Below the pieces are notes generated by a model, which saw only the letters and a list, made by a program, of their open reading frames with translations, ran no database searches and had not been told where the DNA came from. The position numbers were made by a program, and so were the translations under genes. A stretch of 64,000 nt of DNA from Glycine soja (taxonomy: Eukaryota; Streptophyta; Magnoliopsida; Fabales; Fabaceae). Location of the stretch: positions 568,001 through 632,000 of the forward strand of contig NC_041021.1 in NCBI RefSeq assembly GCF_004193775.1, given 5' to 3'. Shown piece after piece: positions 38,288-48,790 of the stretch (the stretch's first letter is position 1; each line of letters starts with the position of its first letter).

Positions 38288-39949
38288 TTAAGCTGCCTCA
38301 ACTTCATTTTATATTAGTCAAATTATCAAAACTATTTATTTATAAAATTCATCAAATATTTTTCAAATTGAGAAATGTATTATATATTATTTTATTATAT
38401 AAAATTGAAATTAAAGAATGTTTTTTTATGGAAATTAAAGAACAATGAAATACGAATATTGATTGATTTTGATAGGATTGACGGGAGATGAAATTCTACA
38501 CAGGAATGATCCATTTCTCACACGCGCGTTGACATGCAAATTTCTTTCCAAGTTCCAACCATTCATTCATACCTTCAATAATGTACAACTCAAATGTCAC
38601 CTTATTTTCTTCTGTGACAAGAAAGGCATTCCCTGGGACTTGTAAGTTGTAAATGTCTAGCCAGAATGCATGTGACATTTTGGGTCATTAGCCATTTTAG
38701 GGCATAGACATCATGATTATATATTATTTTGAAAATATCCATTTGATAATGAAAACATTTGCCTGTATTTTTTTTTTATAATTTGTGCCTTTCATCGCAA
38801 TAATAGTTTTTTTCACGAGAACTTATAAGTTGTAATCATCATATACCTTGAAAGTTCAAATAGCACACTTTTTTTTTATTTCCATATTCATGACACAAGA
38901 AAACTGCAAAAAAAAGATTTTTTATATAGTATGGTCTTTAATTACCGAAAAAAAAATTAGTTATATTGTCTATAATTTCATCATGACCACAAATTTTCTA
39001 TGACCATTAACAAATTAGAACCTATACATAAATAAACATCGTCCTAGTTTATTTTTCTAGATCACAAACAATCCTATTTTAATTAATATCATCATTATAA
39101 GTGATAAAAAATTTCATTTAAATACATTGTAAGACTTAAATCCGATATCATAGATTAAGCTGAGACAACCAACGTTTATGTATATGCTAGGTGATATATT
39201 TGACGACTCTTTATATAATAATTTTTTTTAAAATTTTATATTTAAAATAACTTTTAATTATTTGATGGTATAAAAATTATTATATTAATAATGAATCAAA
39301 ATTAAACTCTAAAATATGTACAAGAGAATTGAAAGAGAAAGATAAAGTAGAGGAAAAAAATATAAATAATATGATATAAAAAAGAATTTTATTAACATAT
39401 ACTATTCATTTAAAGTTTTATTATATCAATAATTAAAAAATATATTTTTAAATAATTATTATAAAAATTAATAAATTTATCCCACGTTAAAAATATATGT
39501 GAGAAGACTTTATATATATACATATATTATTATTTTTTTGTTAAAAAGAAAGACCAAAATATATTTATATATTCTGTTAACATGTCAATAAAACAGTCCT
39601 CATCAGAAGATAACAAAAGGATCTGAAAAGTATTTTCATGGCATCCATGTATTCTCCCCAAGTGATTATGACGATGTTGTCGCATATATTACTCACTAGT
39701 CACTAGTCCATCATCTAGAGAGAGAGGGTGTAGAAAGTAGAAATTAGAGAGAGAGACAAAGGTCAAACTTTGGCAACACACAGACACTATGCATTGGCAT
39801 AGGCATAATCATTTCGTGGCCAAGCAAAACAGCATACATCAATCAGAGTTCAGAAAGCATCCTCGTGATTAATTACTATTATTTTTTTTTCATTTCAGAA
39901 AAATAAAAAAGGCTTTTGTGTACGCTTTTTGAGAGATTTCAGTTCCTTG

Positions 39950-40064
39950 GTGAGTTTTCTCTTTCATTATTTTTTCTTCTTCTTTTTGTCATTTGGCTAC
40001 ACGCTGGAAGCAGCAACAGCACCTACCATGAGGTATTATCAGTGACATGTTCGGGAATTTGCAG
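39950..40064 (+). other. Candidate 5'-leader intron of the GARP gene
   Basis: A strong donor (TTG|GTGAGT) and acceptor (TTTGCAG|GAC) bracket 115 AT/T-rich bases about 250 bases upstream of the start codon. The leader also carries a 39-codon upstream ORF (ATG 40081 to TGA 40200). The intron is predicted from splice signals only. Confidence 0.4.
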
Positions 40065-40310
40065 GACTTCTTCCCTCGTCATGTCCTTTTCTCTCGATAT
40101 TTTCCCCTTTCACTATGATGATTCTGTGGTTCTGTTGCTTGTTTTTTTCTCTGTTTGCTTAGGGAGAAAAGCTGCATGGCATTATGTTTTATATATATGA
40201 AGTGAAGTGAAGAGAAAATCCAAGTTGTGAAGCACGAAATAGAGGGTTTTGTGAAGACCCTTTGGGTTTGGAAAGTGGAAAGTGAAGATCTTTGGAGAGA
40301 AGGAAAAAAA

Positions 40311-43300
40311 ATGGGTAGTTGTGGAAGAGAAGGTGTAGTGAGGCAGTATATAAGATCAAAGGTTCCTCGTTTAAGATGGACCCCTGAGCTTCATCGTTGC
40401 TTTGTTTATGCCATTGAAACCCTTGGAGGTCATCACAGTAAGTATATTGTTTTGCCCCAACCCAAATTTTTCTCTTTAAGTTTTTGTTCTTTGGTTTTTG
40501 GTGTTTCTGAGACCTGATAAACTTGATGGGGTGTAAGGGGTGGAGGGAATAGAAAAAAAATACTAATAAATGGTGTAACTGATAAGTTATGTGAGATATT
40601 TAATGACATAGAGAAGAAATGAAAGAAAGAATAAGTTTATGTCGAATAATTTTCTTGATTATTCTTGATTTTTTTTTTATTACTACTATGATGAATTTTC
40701 TCATAAAAGGTTTTTTTTCTATTTTTTTTTCTTTTATTCATGTGTGTAGAGGCTACTCCTAAGCTTGTTCTTCAACTGATGGATGTTAAAGGGCTCACAA
40801 TTTCACACGTCAAGAGCCATCTGCAGGTTGGTCATTTTTATTAACCTGCTTAGTTATTACAAAGTTATGTACATTAATTCCATTATCCTTGGTCAAAGTA
40901 CACCCTTATGTTCACAACTCGCGAGGCTTTAATCTAAGGTTCCTTATTGGTTTTTTTTCTATTTTTCAAAATCAGATGTACAGAAGCATGAAAGGTGACT
41001 CGTGCAGACAAGGTACCGAACGTTGTTAATTTAATCTGACCTTCTTTTTACTGCAGAACACGTGTACAACTAGTAGCTTTAGTTTCCTTGATCATGGCTC
41101 TTCAATAACTCCCTCCTACCCTCATCTGATATATATGTTTATTATTCTGTAGTATTCATAAGGTGATATTTATCAATAGATAGATTTGGATATTATAAGA
41201 GATTACCTTAGGAGGAAAAAAAAGTAAAGGTTTTATGATTCATTATTCAAAAATGGTTTCTTTTTACACCTTATTTTTTTATACGGAAGAGACTCTTTTC
41301 GACTCTCTTCTTAGTGCATATTTTACGTGATCCAAATTTATATGGCCATGTTTAATTTAAAAATGGGACTCACTATATATATAAAAAAGACGTACTCATA
41401 TTTAATTAAATTTACATTAATTTTATTCTCTCGGGTAGGGAATAAATTTTATTCTCTCGAATAGAGAATAATAGAAAGTGTCTCCCTAGCATTCCTCTTT
41501 TATTAGCCCCAATGTTTCCTATTTATGGTTAAAAGAAAAAGGAGAAAACTCGACCGAGAGAACTCAAATCAATAGAATAGAGAAGTCTCTTTCCCACTTT
41601 TTACTATAAATGGAAGTGGAGGAATAGGATATAAAAATATAAGGTGTGAATTTTTTTGTTTTGTTAATTAATATAAATCGATTTCAGGGGTACCATATAA
41701 TTTACATAAGAATCACCTTTTTTTTTATGTTTGACTCAATCATTCGTTAAAACTTGATTTTAACAGAAAATATATAATAAATACCTGACTGATTCGTTTA
41801 TTCAGAAATGTTTTTTGACACCTTATATTTTTACAGAGACCCAAGGTTTCATTTTTATGTTTTTTTTTTTTGTTGAGAAGCTTTTTATGGGTTGGCTTTA
41901 TTTTAATTTTAGTAGAATACAAAATACACATTAATGTTCTTATTTTCTTAACTAAGATGATTTTTTTTATCTCCTTCGTAACCAAAGGAAGTACGGAGAT
42001 AGAGTCTAAAAGTTACAAGTTCCATGGAAACTGGTTAAGGAACATAAAGCACACATATTTATTGAAAAAGTGTTTATTCTATGTAAACATAAAGACTTAA
42101 TTATACACTATATGATTTTTAACTAATACTCATCCTAAAGAGTAAAGACAATGGTAGTCTATCTATATTGATGGCCACTTACTACTGGTGAGCAAACTGA
42201 GACAATGTTACACTTTTGCTTAATTTTAATAAAAAATGTTAATTAAATAAAAAATATATTTTTTAATATTTAATATTAGTATCTTGGTTGTAGCATTTAT
42301 TGGTCAACAAGATTTATATTGATGATGGTTTTATTTATCCACCCTGCACATCGTACATTGAATAATGTAGATGCTTTATGCATTAAAGGCATATACAGAC
42401 TCACTCAATCGTTGTTTCCCTTATTGGTTGCAAGTTGTAGTTCAAAATCAGAGCCAAAAGCTAGTCTTCATGCATGAGTTTAGGAAATTTTCAACTGCAT
42501 TGCTCATTTATTAGTCCCTTTCGTATGCATAGTTGATGCCAGAATAGACAAGGGAGAATGATAAACCAATGTGCTTTTACCATCTTCTTATGATGGTATT
42601 TTGATGAAACCCACAACTTTTCTGCTTTCAACATTTAAGATGATGGGTTGGTTCATTAATGAATGACCTGTGTACAAATCCAAGCCCTGTTGATGCTACT
42701 ATTGCTTTGGACCCATAAATAAAGTCTTGATTGTTTTTTCACTAAACATTTTACTTTAATATTTACTAGATGTGTGTTGGTTTATCTGTTGACAGATAGG
42801 ACTTCTACCCAACATAGGAAACAATCTTTTCAGAAGCATGATGAAGCGAGTGATGTTGGTTTTCACTCTTGCTTCAAATTCATTAGAAAAGAATCTGATT
42901 CCCTCTCCGGCTACAGTAATTTCTCCTCAAAAAGGTAAGCTTATCTATTTTTGGAATAAATTAATAATAATAATATATACTTACCGTGTAATTTTTTTTA
43001 CAATATTATTTAATAACAAACTTTTATACATTACTATAAATTTGTTAATTTTATACTGCTATGTAAAAAAAATGGTTAATTTTTATAATAATTATTATCT
43101 TAAAAGTTATACTAAGGAAGTTTTAAGATAATAATATAAGTTTTTTTTTAGAAATTAATGCTTTTGAATATATTTTTTATTGGTTAAAATTTATTAAAAA
43201 TTACAAAATTTTGTAAGTTAAGCATCAATAAAAAAAAATTATTTGAAAGAATATATTAAAAAATGTATTATGAGTCCTTCTCATCATTTTTAGACTAACC

Positions 43301-44644
43301 GTACATGCTTGTTAAACTATTTTTTTTACCCGTTGAAATAATTTCAAACTTTTCAAAGGGACTAAAAAGTGGTAGGATGGAAAAGTAAGAAAACAAAAAG
43401 TCATGGGTCTTTGCTTGATCTTTGGTTTTTCTGAGCCAACTTTTACGTTTTAAGAAGATAAAGAAAAATATAAATCCTTAACGTTTGGATTCTCCTCAGA
43501 ACTAGAATCGAGAAGACAAGTTTACTCTCAGGAATCCTACAATGCAGCCAAAGAATATGTGAAGCAGATCCAAATCCATACACTACTTTTTATGATTACC
43601 TGCAGAGCATGGCTAAGGAGAAGGGAATAAAGAAGATTTGTGTTGGTTCAATATGGCAGCAGACTCAACCCCTTTCCACAACCTTTCATATGCTAACAAA
43701 GCAAGAATCAGATTTGCTCCAGGTACTTTTCTCATTTCTTATTTTTTGTACTTCATTTGTCCTTCTATTATATATTGGGGCTCAAGTGGATTGTCATATG
43801 TGAGATGTGGCCCATGATAACTTCTCAGTAGTAGGACTCACCCTAAAACAAATAAATAAATGAAAATGACATGTTCTACTAAAATGTGAGTTTCCCCAGC
43901 TAGTGAAAAATATCAATTCAAAACACTATAATTTCTTTTGATTCCATCCCTATTGATAGCATCATGATTTTTCAAAAAGTATTTGCTTTGCTCCCTTAAT
44001 TCAAAGCATCATAATTATTTTTGGTTTTCCACATATATTCTTCTATAGAAATAAACAGTTCAATGGTTTCTCATTAAATATAGACATTTCACTCAATAAA
44101 AATATGAATCATAGTTCTGCTAAGTTATGAAGAATTTAATTTTTTTTGCTAGACTCAACCTCAATTGCTAGTATAATTCTTTTTTTTTTTTAAAAAAAAC
44201 TATTTGCTTTGGTCCCTTAATATTGCCTCCTTTGTGCATCAGAAGATGTGTGTAATCATCAAATGTTAGATCAAATTTGTACTTTTTTGCAAAATAAAAA
44301 TAATGCCCTTGAATTGTCACTTTCTCATGAGTGTTCATTCCCTTTTCACATATGTTGGACAGGTTGCCAAATTAAATGATAAGCAGCCTTTGAATGAAGT
44401 AGGGAACACTTGGAGAAAAGGACTAGGAGCAGAGAATGAAGACATAGGAGGTTGTGAATTGTCATTGTCAATCACATTGCCACAACCCCATCCTTCCTCA
44501 CAGAAAAGTAATACTTCTTCAGTCAGTGAGACCAGTGAGGCATTTTCATTGTGCCCTGAGTTTAGCAACAACGTTATCATGGGCTGTTCTAGTTCTTCCA
44601 ATGTCCCAAAAACAATTAATTTGGACCTTTCTTTGGCCATTTGA
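40311..44644 (+). CDS. GARP/MYB-like transcription factor with C-terminal EAR motif (At1g14600/MOF1-like), 6 exons, 294 aa
   Basis: Probable nuclear DNA-binding repressor. Exons, read from splice sites and frame: 40311-40437, 40750-40826, 40976-41012, 42796-42934, 43500-43722 and 44363-44644, totalling 885 bp. All introns are GT-AG. The single GARP (B-motif/MYB-like) domain spans roughly residues 15-75: LRWTPELHRCFVYAIETLGG in exon 1, ATPKLVLQLM with SHVKSHLQ in exon 2, and MYRS in exon 3. The SHLQMYR signature separates it from classical R2R3 MYBs and places it near KANADI-type and At1g14600-like proteins. The C-terminus ends with NLDLSLAI, an LxLxL-type EAR motif of the kind that recruits TOPLESS co-repressors, and a second LSLSITL stretch lies upstream. 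The first ATG after a GA-rich leader gives MGSCGREG, typical of this group. The middle region (exons 4-5) has no recognised domain. No disabling change was seen. Confidence 0.92.
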
Positions 44645-45308
44645 ATGTTAGTATTAAGGACTAATTTACTCGATCTAATTACTCTATTCATTTTAGAGGA
44701 ATCAAATCAGATATTAACATGTCAAGAAATGTGCTATCTATTGGAAGGGCAGTGTCAAAATTGAGTATAGTGCCCGTTTGTTAAATTGCTAGAATTAATT
44801 TTTCTTATTATTACATAATGTAAAAATTATAAAGGAGATTATTTTAGGTTCACATTTTAACTTTTTTTCCTTTATTTCACATTTTAACTATATTTAACAG
44901 ATTCAGTAAAAAAAAAAAACTATGTTTAACAGATTAAAATTAATTTAACTAATTTTAAAAGAACGTCTGATGTACTTATATCATGCTCAAAACCATATTA
45001 TATGTCTAATAGATACTCCAACTAAATTAGTGACTTAATATATTATTTGAATTACATCAATTTGACTCTTCAAAGATTTGTAATATAAAAAAATTCAAAA
45101 AAATAAAATAAAAATATTTTTGCTTCTTTAAATATATAGAAAACTATTTAATATCACAAAAGTTAAAACGATTACATTAATATCAAGTAAATTATCGAAG
45201 GACACTAATCCACCACTTTCTCTTTCTATTCTACGCTTAACAGTAAACCCCACTACTCACTAAATCACTCTTTGTCGTTTTGCTCACACCACGACGCCGT
45301 TCACCGAA
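44645..45308. other. Short intergenic spacer between the GARP gene and the GT77 gene
   Basis: About 660 bases. It should contain the GARP 3' UTR and the promoter of the glycosyltransferase gene. I see no other element. Confidence 0.5.
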
Positions 45309-48300
45309 ATGACCCCTCCAACGACACCCAATAATGGCCCCTTCCAACCGCCGCTAACTCCGCCGCCGCCTCCCTCATTTCGCTGGAATCCACCGCCCTC
45401 CGTCTCCGGCGGACCCTCGGCGCCGCGCTCCTCTTCTTCCTTGTCTCTCTCTCCTGCGTGCTCCTCTTCAAAAACGCCTATTACTCTCTCTGCGCTTCTT
45501 CCAATCCCTTGTCTCGCCTCACCACCGTTTTTCACCCCAACGATTCCGTCGCGGTACGTTCCGTTCTGTTTCTTTCTCTTTATTTGTGTTGTTTACGTGT
45601 GAGGTTTCTTGTTCTTGAAGCATTGGAAACTGAAATTTAGTCATGGTTTGCAAAGTGTTTGTGTGTTTGGAAATTATCAAAGTTTTAAACTGCGGTCGCC
45701 ATTGCGGACAAATGCGGCGATGCGATCACACTTACGGGTAGCGGAAATTCCAAAATCCTTGTTGTTACCAAAATCGTGATTCTTGAAAACATTGGATTTG
45801 ATTTTCCGAACTGTGGAAGGTACCCATCGCGATTATTTTCTACAATGTAAATGATCGGGGTGATTTCGGCCGCAACGTCAAGGTTTATGGAGTTTTCATA
45901 ACCGACATCGCCACATTTAATGTTTTCGCAAGAAAAAACATTTGTGACCGCATGGATCACATTTGTCTGCAATTTCCCGTAATAGCGACGGAACTGTGAC
46001 TGAGATCACAACTTAAAGCCTTGGTTTTGAGCTGAAAATTGTGTTGTTGAATTTGGCTGTTTGATCATTTATGTGTGTGATGAGAAGCTGTTTGGATGAG
46101 CGAATATTGGTGAATTGGAACAATGCATTGTTGAGCCATTTTTTTATATTAAGTTTTTATTCTCACTAGTTAACAATGCATAGAGTGAAGTGAATGAAAT
46201 TCAGTGCCTGAAAAATGTTGTGGCCCTCTTATCTCTGTTTTGGTATTTACTTGAGAAAGATTGAGGTGATGATGAATGAGAAATGGAAGAGGGTGAAATC
46301 ATGTTCTATTTCATTTTATTATTTGAATGATTAATTTGGTAACTGGTTAAATCTTTAAGGGACTAATTTGGCTACAAAATTAAAGACAGACTGCTGCTTT
46401 AGAAAAATATTAGTTTCTTCATTGGAAGGAAGACTGTACATTTTTAACTATTTTTAGATACATTAATTTCAAATGGTGAATTTCCATCATTGAGTTCTTG
46501 TAGCATACATTACGGTTGGTTGCTATAACAGGGAGTGGACTGATTGTCCCTTGCTAGCAGAAACAGAGCTTCCATAATTTAGTTACTCTTTGGTCTTATG
46601 AATATAGAGAATTCAACCATGTTTGTGTTTAAAAACTAAATCCTTTCTTGCTTAATTTTAGTTTCATAAGCATAGCATGCCTGAAAAGTAGTACATTTAC
46701 CTAGATCCCTGATACTTTTATATCCGATTGCATCTCTGCCACAATGGTTAATCTGTCAAACACGGGCCTCGTGAAATTATTGGGCCAAAGTATCTTGGAA
46801 CAATTAGGTTGCATTTCCTTGATGCCTTTTCGTTTCTGAAATTATGATGGAATATTACTATTTGGGCTGGATCAGCAAAAATATGATAGTCATTGCCTAA
46901 ATTTGCAGATTTTATTATTACTGTGGTTTGTTTGTGTAATTTATTAATGGAAGAGGCAGTCACATATTTGTTCTTTCTGAAATGATTCTTTTGCAGGTAA
47001 CCAATGACTATTCACTAGAAAATATTCTGAATGAGGCTGCTATGCAAGACAGAACTGTTATCTTGACCACATTAAATGAAGCATGGGCTGCAACAAATTC
47101 AATCATTGATCTATTCCTTGAGAGCTTTAGAATTGGAGATCGTACTCGTAGGCTTCTGAATCATTTAGTTATTATTGCTTTAGACCAGAAAGCATTTATG
47201 CGCTGTCAGGCAATACACACCTATTGCTATTTGCTTGTCAATGAAGCCACTGATTTTCATAAAGAGGCATACTTTATGACTCCTAGTTACTTGAAGATGA
47301 TGTGGAGACGGATTGATTTCCTACGTTCTGTTCTAGAGATGGGGTACAATTTTGTGTTCACAGTAAGTATTTAAATTACTAACCTTTTCATGTTTAATTA
47401 GGCTGACTTGTGTAATCCTTGAGATCATGTAAACATGGGAATACTTTCAAAAGTTTTGAAGTTTGCAAATCATTTAAATTTACCTAATTTTATATCCAGC
47501 TGCTTAGTATAAACTGTATCAGTAAGCAGAGTCATTGCAGCCAAATTTGCAGCTTTGCATTTTTATTTTTCTTTGATTGTTGTTTCTCTTTGTGCAGTAA
47601 TTTCCTTTTCAAAATAGAACTTTTTAGAGAGAGAGAGAGAGAGAGAGAGAAACTTAAATCTAAAGATATCTAAATCAGATACTTATGTCCTCTACCAGGA
47701 TGTTGATATCATGTGGTTTAGAGACCCATTTCCTTGGTTTCACAGAGATGCAGATTTCCAGATAGCATGTGATCATTTCACAGGCAGCTTTGATGATGTA
47801 CAGAACAGACCCAATGGAGGGTTCAACTTTGTAAAGTCCAATAATAGGTCAATTGAGTTTTACAAATTCTGGTATTCTTCACGAGAAACCTATCCTGGAT
47901 ACCATGATCAGGATGTCCTCAATTTTATCAAGGTTGATCCTTTCATTACTGAGTTAGGACTGAAGATGATATTCTTGGATACAGCTAATTTTGGAGGGCT
48001 TTGTGAACCAAGTAGAGATTTAAATAAAGTTTGCACGATGCATGCAAATTGTTGCTATGGTATGGATAGTAAACTTCATGATCTTAGAATCATGCTTCAA
48101 GATTGGAAATATCATTTGACCTTATCTCCAAGTTTGAAGAGATTGTCAATTATTTCCTGGAGGGTTCCTCAGAATTGCAGGTTGACCATGTACTTGTCAT
48201 TCAAATATCTTGTTCTTTATTAATTGTTCTTTTTTCTTTTGGTCCATTTTATTAACCATTATTGATCTGCTTTTTAGTCCTTTTCCTTTCATTAATTGGT

Positions 48301-48371
48301 TGTTTCTTTTCAGCCTCGATTCTCTCAAGCATTATCATGGTTCACCAGAAAAGAGTGTTCAAGAGGATTGA
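45309..48371 (+). CDS. GT77-type (DUF271, At4g15970-like) nucleotide-sugar glycosyltransferase; frameshift in exon 1
   Basis: Predicted type II Golgi membrane glycosyltransferase of the nucleotide-diphospho-sugar transferase family, probably acting on a wall polysaccharide or glycoprotein; the substrate is unknown. Exons: 45309-45553, 46997-47362, 47699-48180 and 48314-48371. Exons 2-4 join cleanly and hold the catalytic domain, with the DxD-type motif FTDVDIMWFRDPFP created across the exon 2/3 junction, then CDHFTGSFDD, NGGFNFVKS and YHDQDVLNF. Exon 1 is odd. The ATG at 45309 opens a proline-rich frame, while the frame that joins exon 2 encodes a signal anchor (LGAALLFFLVSLSCVLLF, about 45415-45470). 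That second frame has no ATG and has a TAA at 45332-45334. One missing base shortly after this TAA, for example in GGCCCC at about 45336, would reconcile both, giving about 383 residues. This is either a real inactivating or N-terminus-altering mutation or an assembly indel. Confidence 0.85.
45683..46018. mobile_element. CpG-rich MITE-like insertion in intron 1 of the GT77 gene
   Basis: This stretch contrasts with its AT-rich intron by being rich in CG dinucleotides (GCGGTCGCC, GCGGCGATGCGATC, GGCCGCAACG). Its ends (TTTAAACTGCGGTC and, reversed, TTTAAGTTGTGATC) are weakly similar, with mostly transition differences, as if deaminated terminal inverted repeats. There is no clear target-site duplication. 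A non-autonomous DNA element is the best guess. Confidence 0.4.
47626..47651. repeat. GA microsatellite in intron 2 of the GT77 gene
   Basis: About 13 AG/GA units, 45-70 bases upstream of the exon 3 acceptor. Confidence 0.85.
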
Positions 48372-48713
48372 AGTTGTCATGGCATATGTTAACTACTAAG
48401 ACATTGACAGAGAAGTTCAGCTGAAATGCTGCTGGACCAAAGTTTTTTTTTCTTTAGTTAGGTCTGCTACTGTAATCGACTAGAATGGTGGCTAAAGTAA
48501 AGACAGCTCTGGCATATACAAATTTGAAGAGAAAAATCAATTTTGCTAAACTAAGTAGGCAAGTACCGAAGAAGTATCATCTCTACACTCAGAATTACAC
48601 TTGTGCAATGTGAAAGATACAACATTCTGTTTCTCTTCATTGAATTTTTTTTTTTTTTTTGTGCTTTGCTCAATTTTGTGCAGCATTATGTTGTATTAGT
48701 TTCTTTTTCCAGT

Positions 48714-48790
48714 GGAGGGCGAGCCCTGGTGCAGCGGTAAAATTGTGCCTTGGTGACTTGTTGGTCATGAGTGTTCAACTCTCCGTCTTG
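48714..48790 (+). mobile_element. tRNA-derived SINE head (Au-like), 3' truncated
   Basis: GAGGGCGAGCCCTGGTGCAG followed by CGGTAAAATTGTGCC and GGTGACTTGTTGGTCATGAG matches, from memory, the 5' end of a widespread plant tRNA-derived SINE. GGTGCAGCGGTAA corresponds to the pol III A box. The expected B-box GGTTCGAAT is degraded to GTGTTCAACT, and the SINE body is not recognisable beyond about 48790. It lies about 350 bases downstream of the GT77 stop codon. Confidence 0.55.

Larger units (their letters stand above)
28604..40310. other. Intergenic region: promoter of IDD gene B, then repeat-rich DNA, then promoter/leader of the GARP gene
   Basis: The first 700 bases are the presumed promoter and leader of gene B, with CT/GA-rich tracts near 29.16 and 29.25 kb. 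The next 10 kb contain no recognised gene. They hold a TA run (30681-30719), two diverged copies of a block near 35.31-35.54 kb, a foldback (37.96-38.29 kb), and small less AT-rich islands at 30.42-30.66, 36.05-36.62 and 38.46-38.69 kb whose origin I cannot identify. GA-rich sequence from 39.72 kb marks the likely start of the GARP promoter. Confidence 0.55.

Noticed and set aside
44335..44691. 118-codon minus-strand frame opposite the last GARP exon
   Set aside because: It is an antisense shadow; the plus-strand exon has correct splice and EAR-motif evidence.
45284..45535. Gly/Glu-rich minus-strand frame
   Set aside because: It is an antisense shadow of the GC-rich GT77 exon 1.
45309..45602. 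Proline/serine-rich 97-codon frame from ATG 45309
   Set aside because: It is the wrong frame over GC-rich exon 1 of the GT77 gene. The frame encoding the membrane anchor is the one that joins exon 2.
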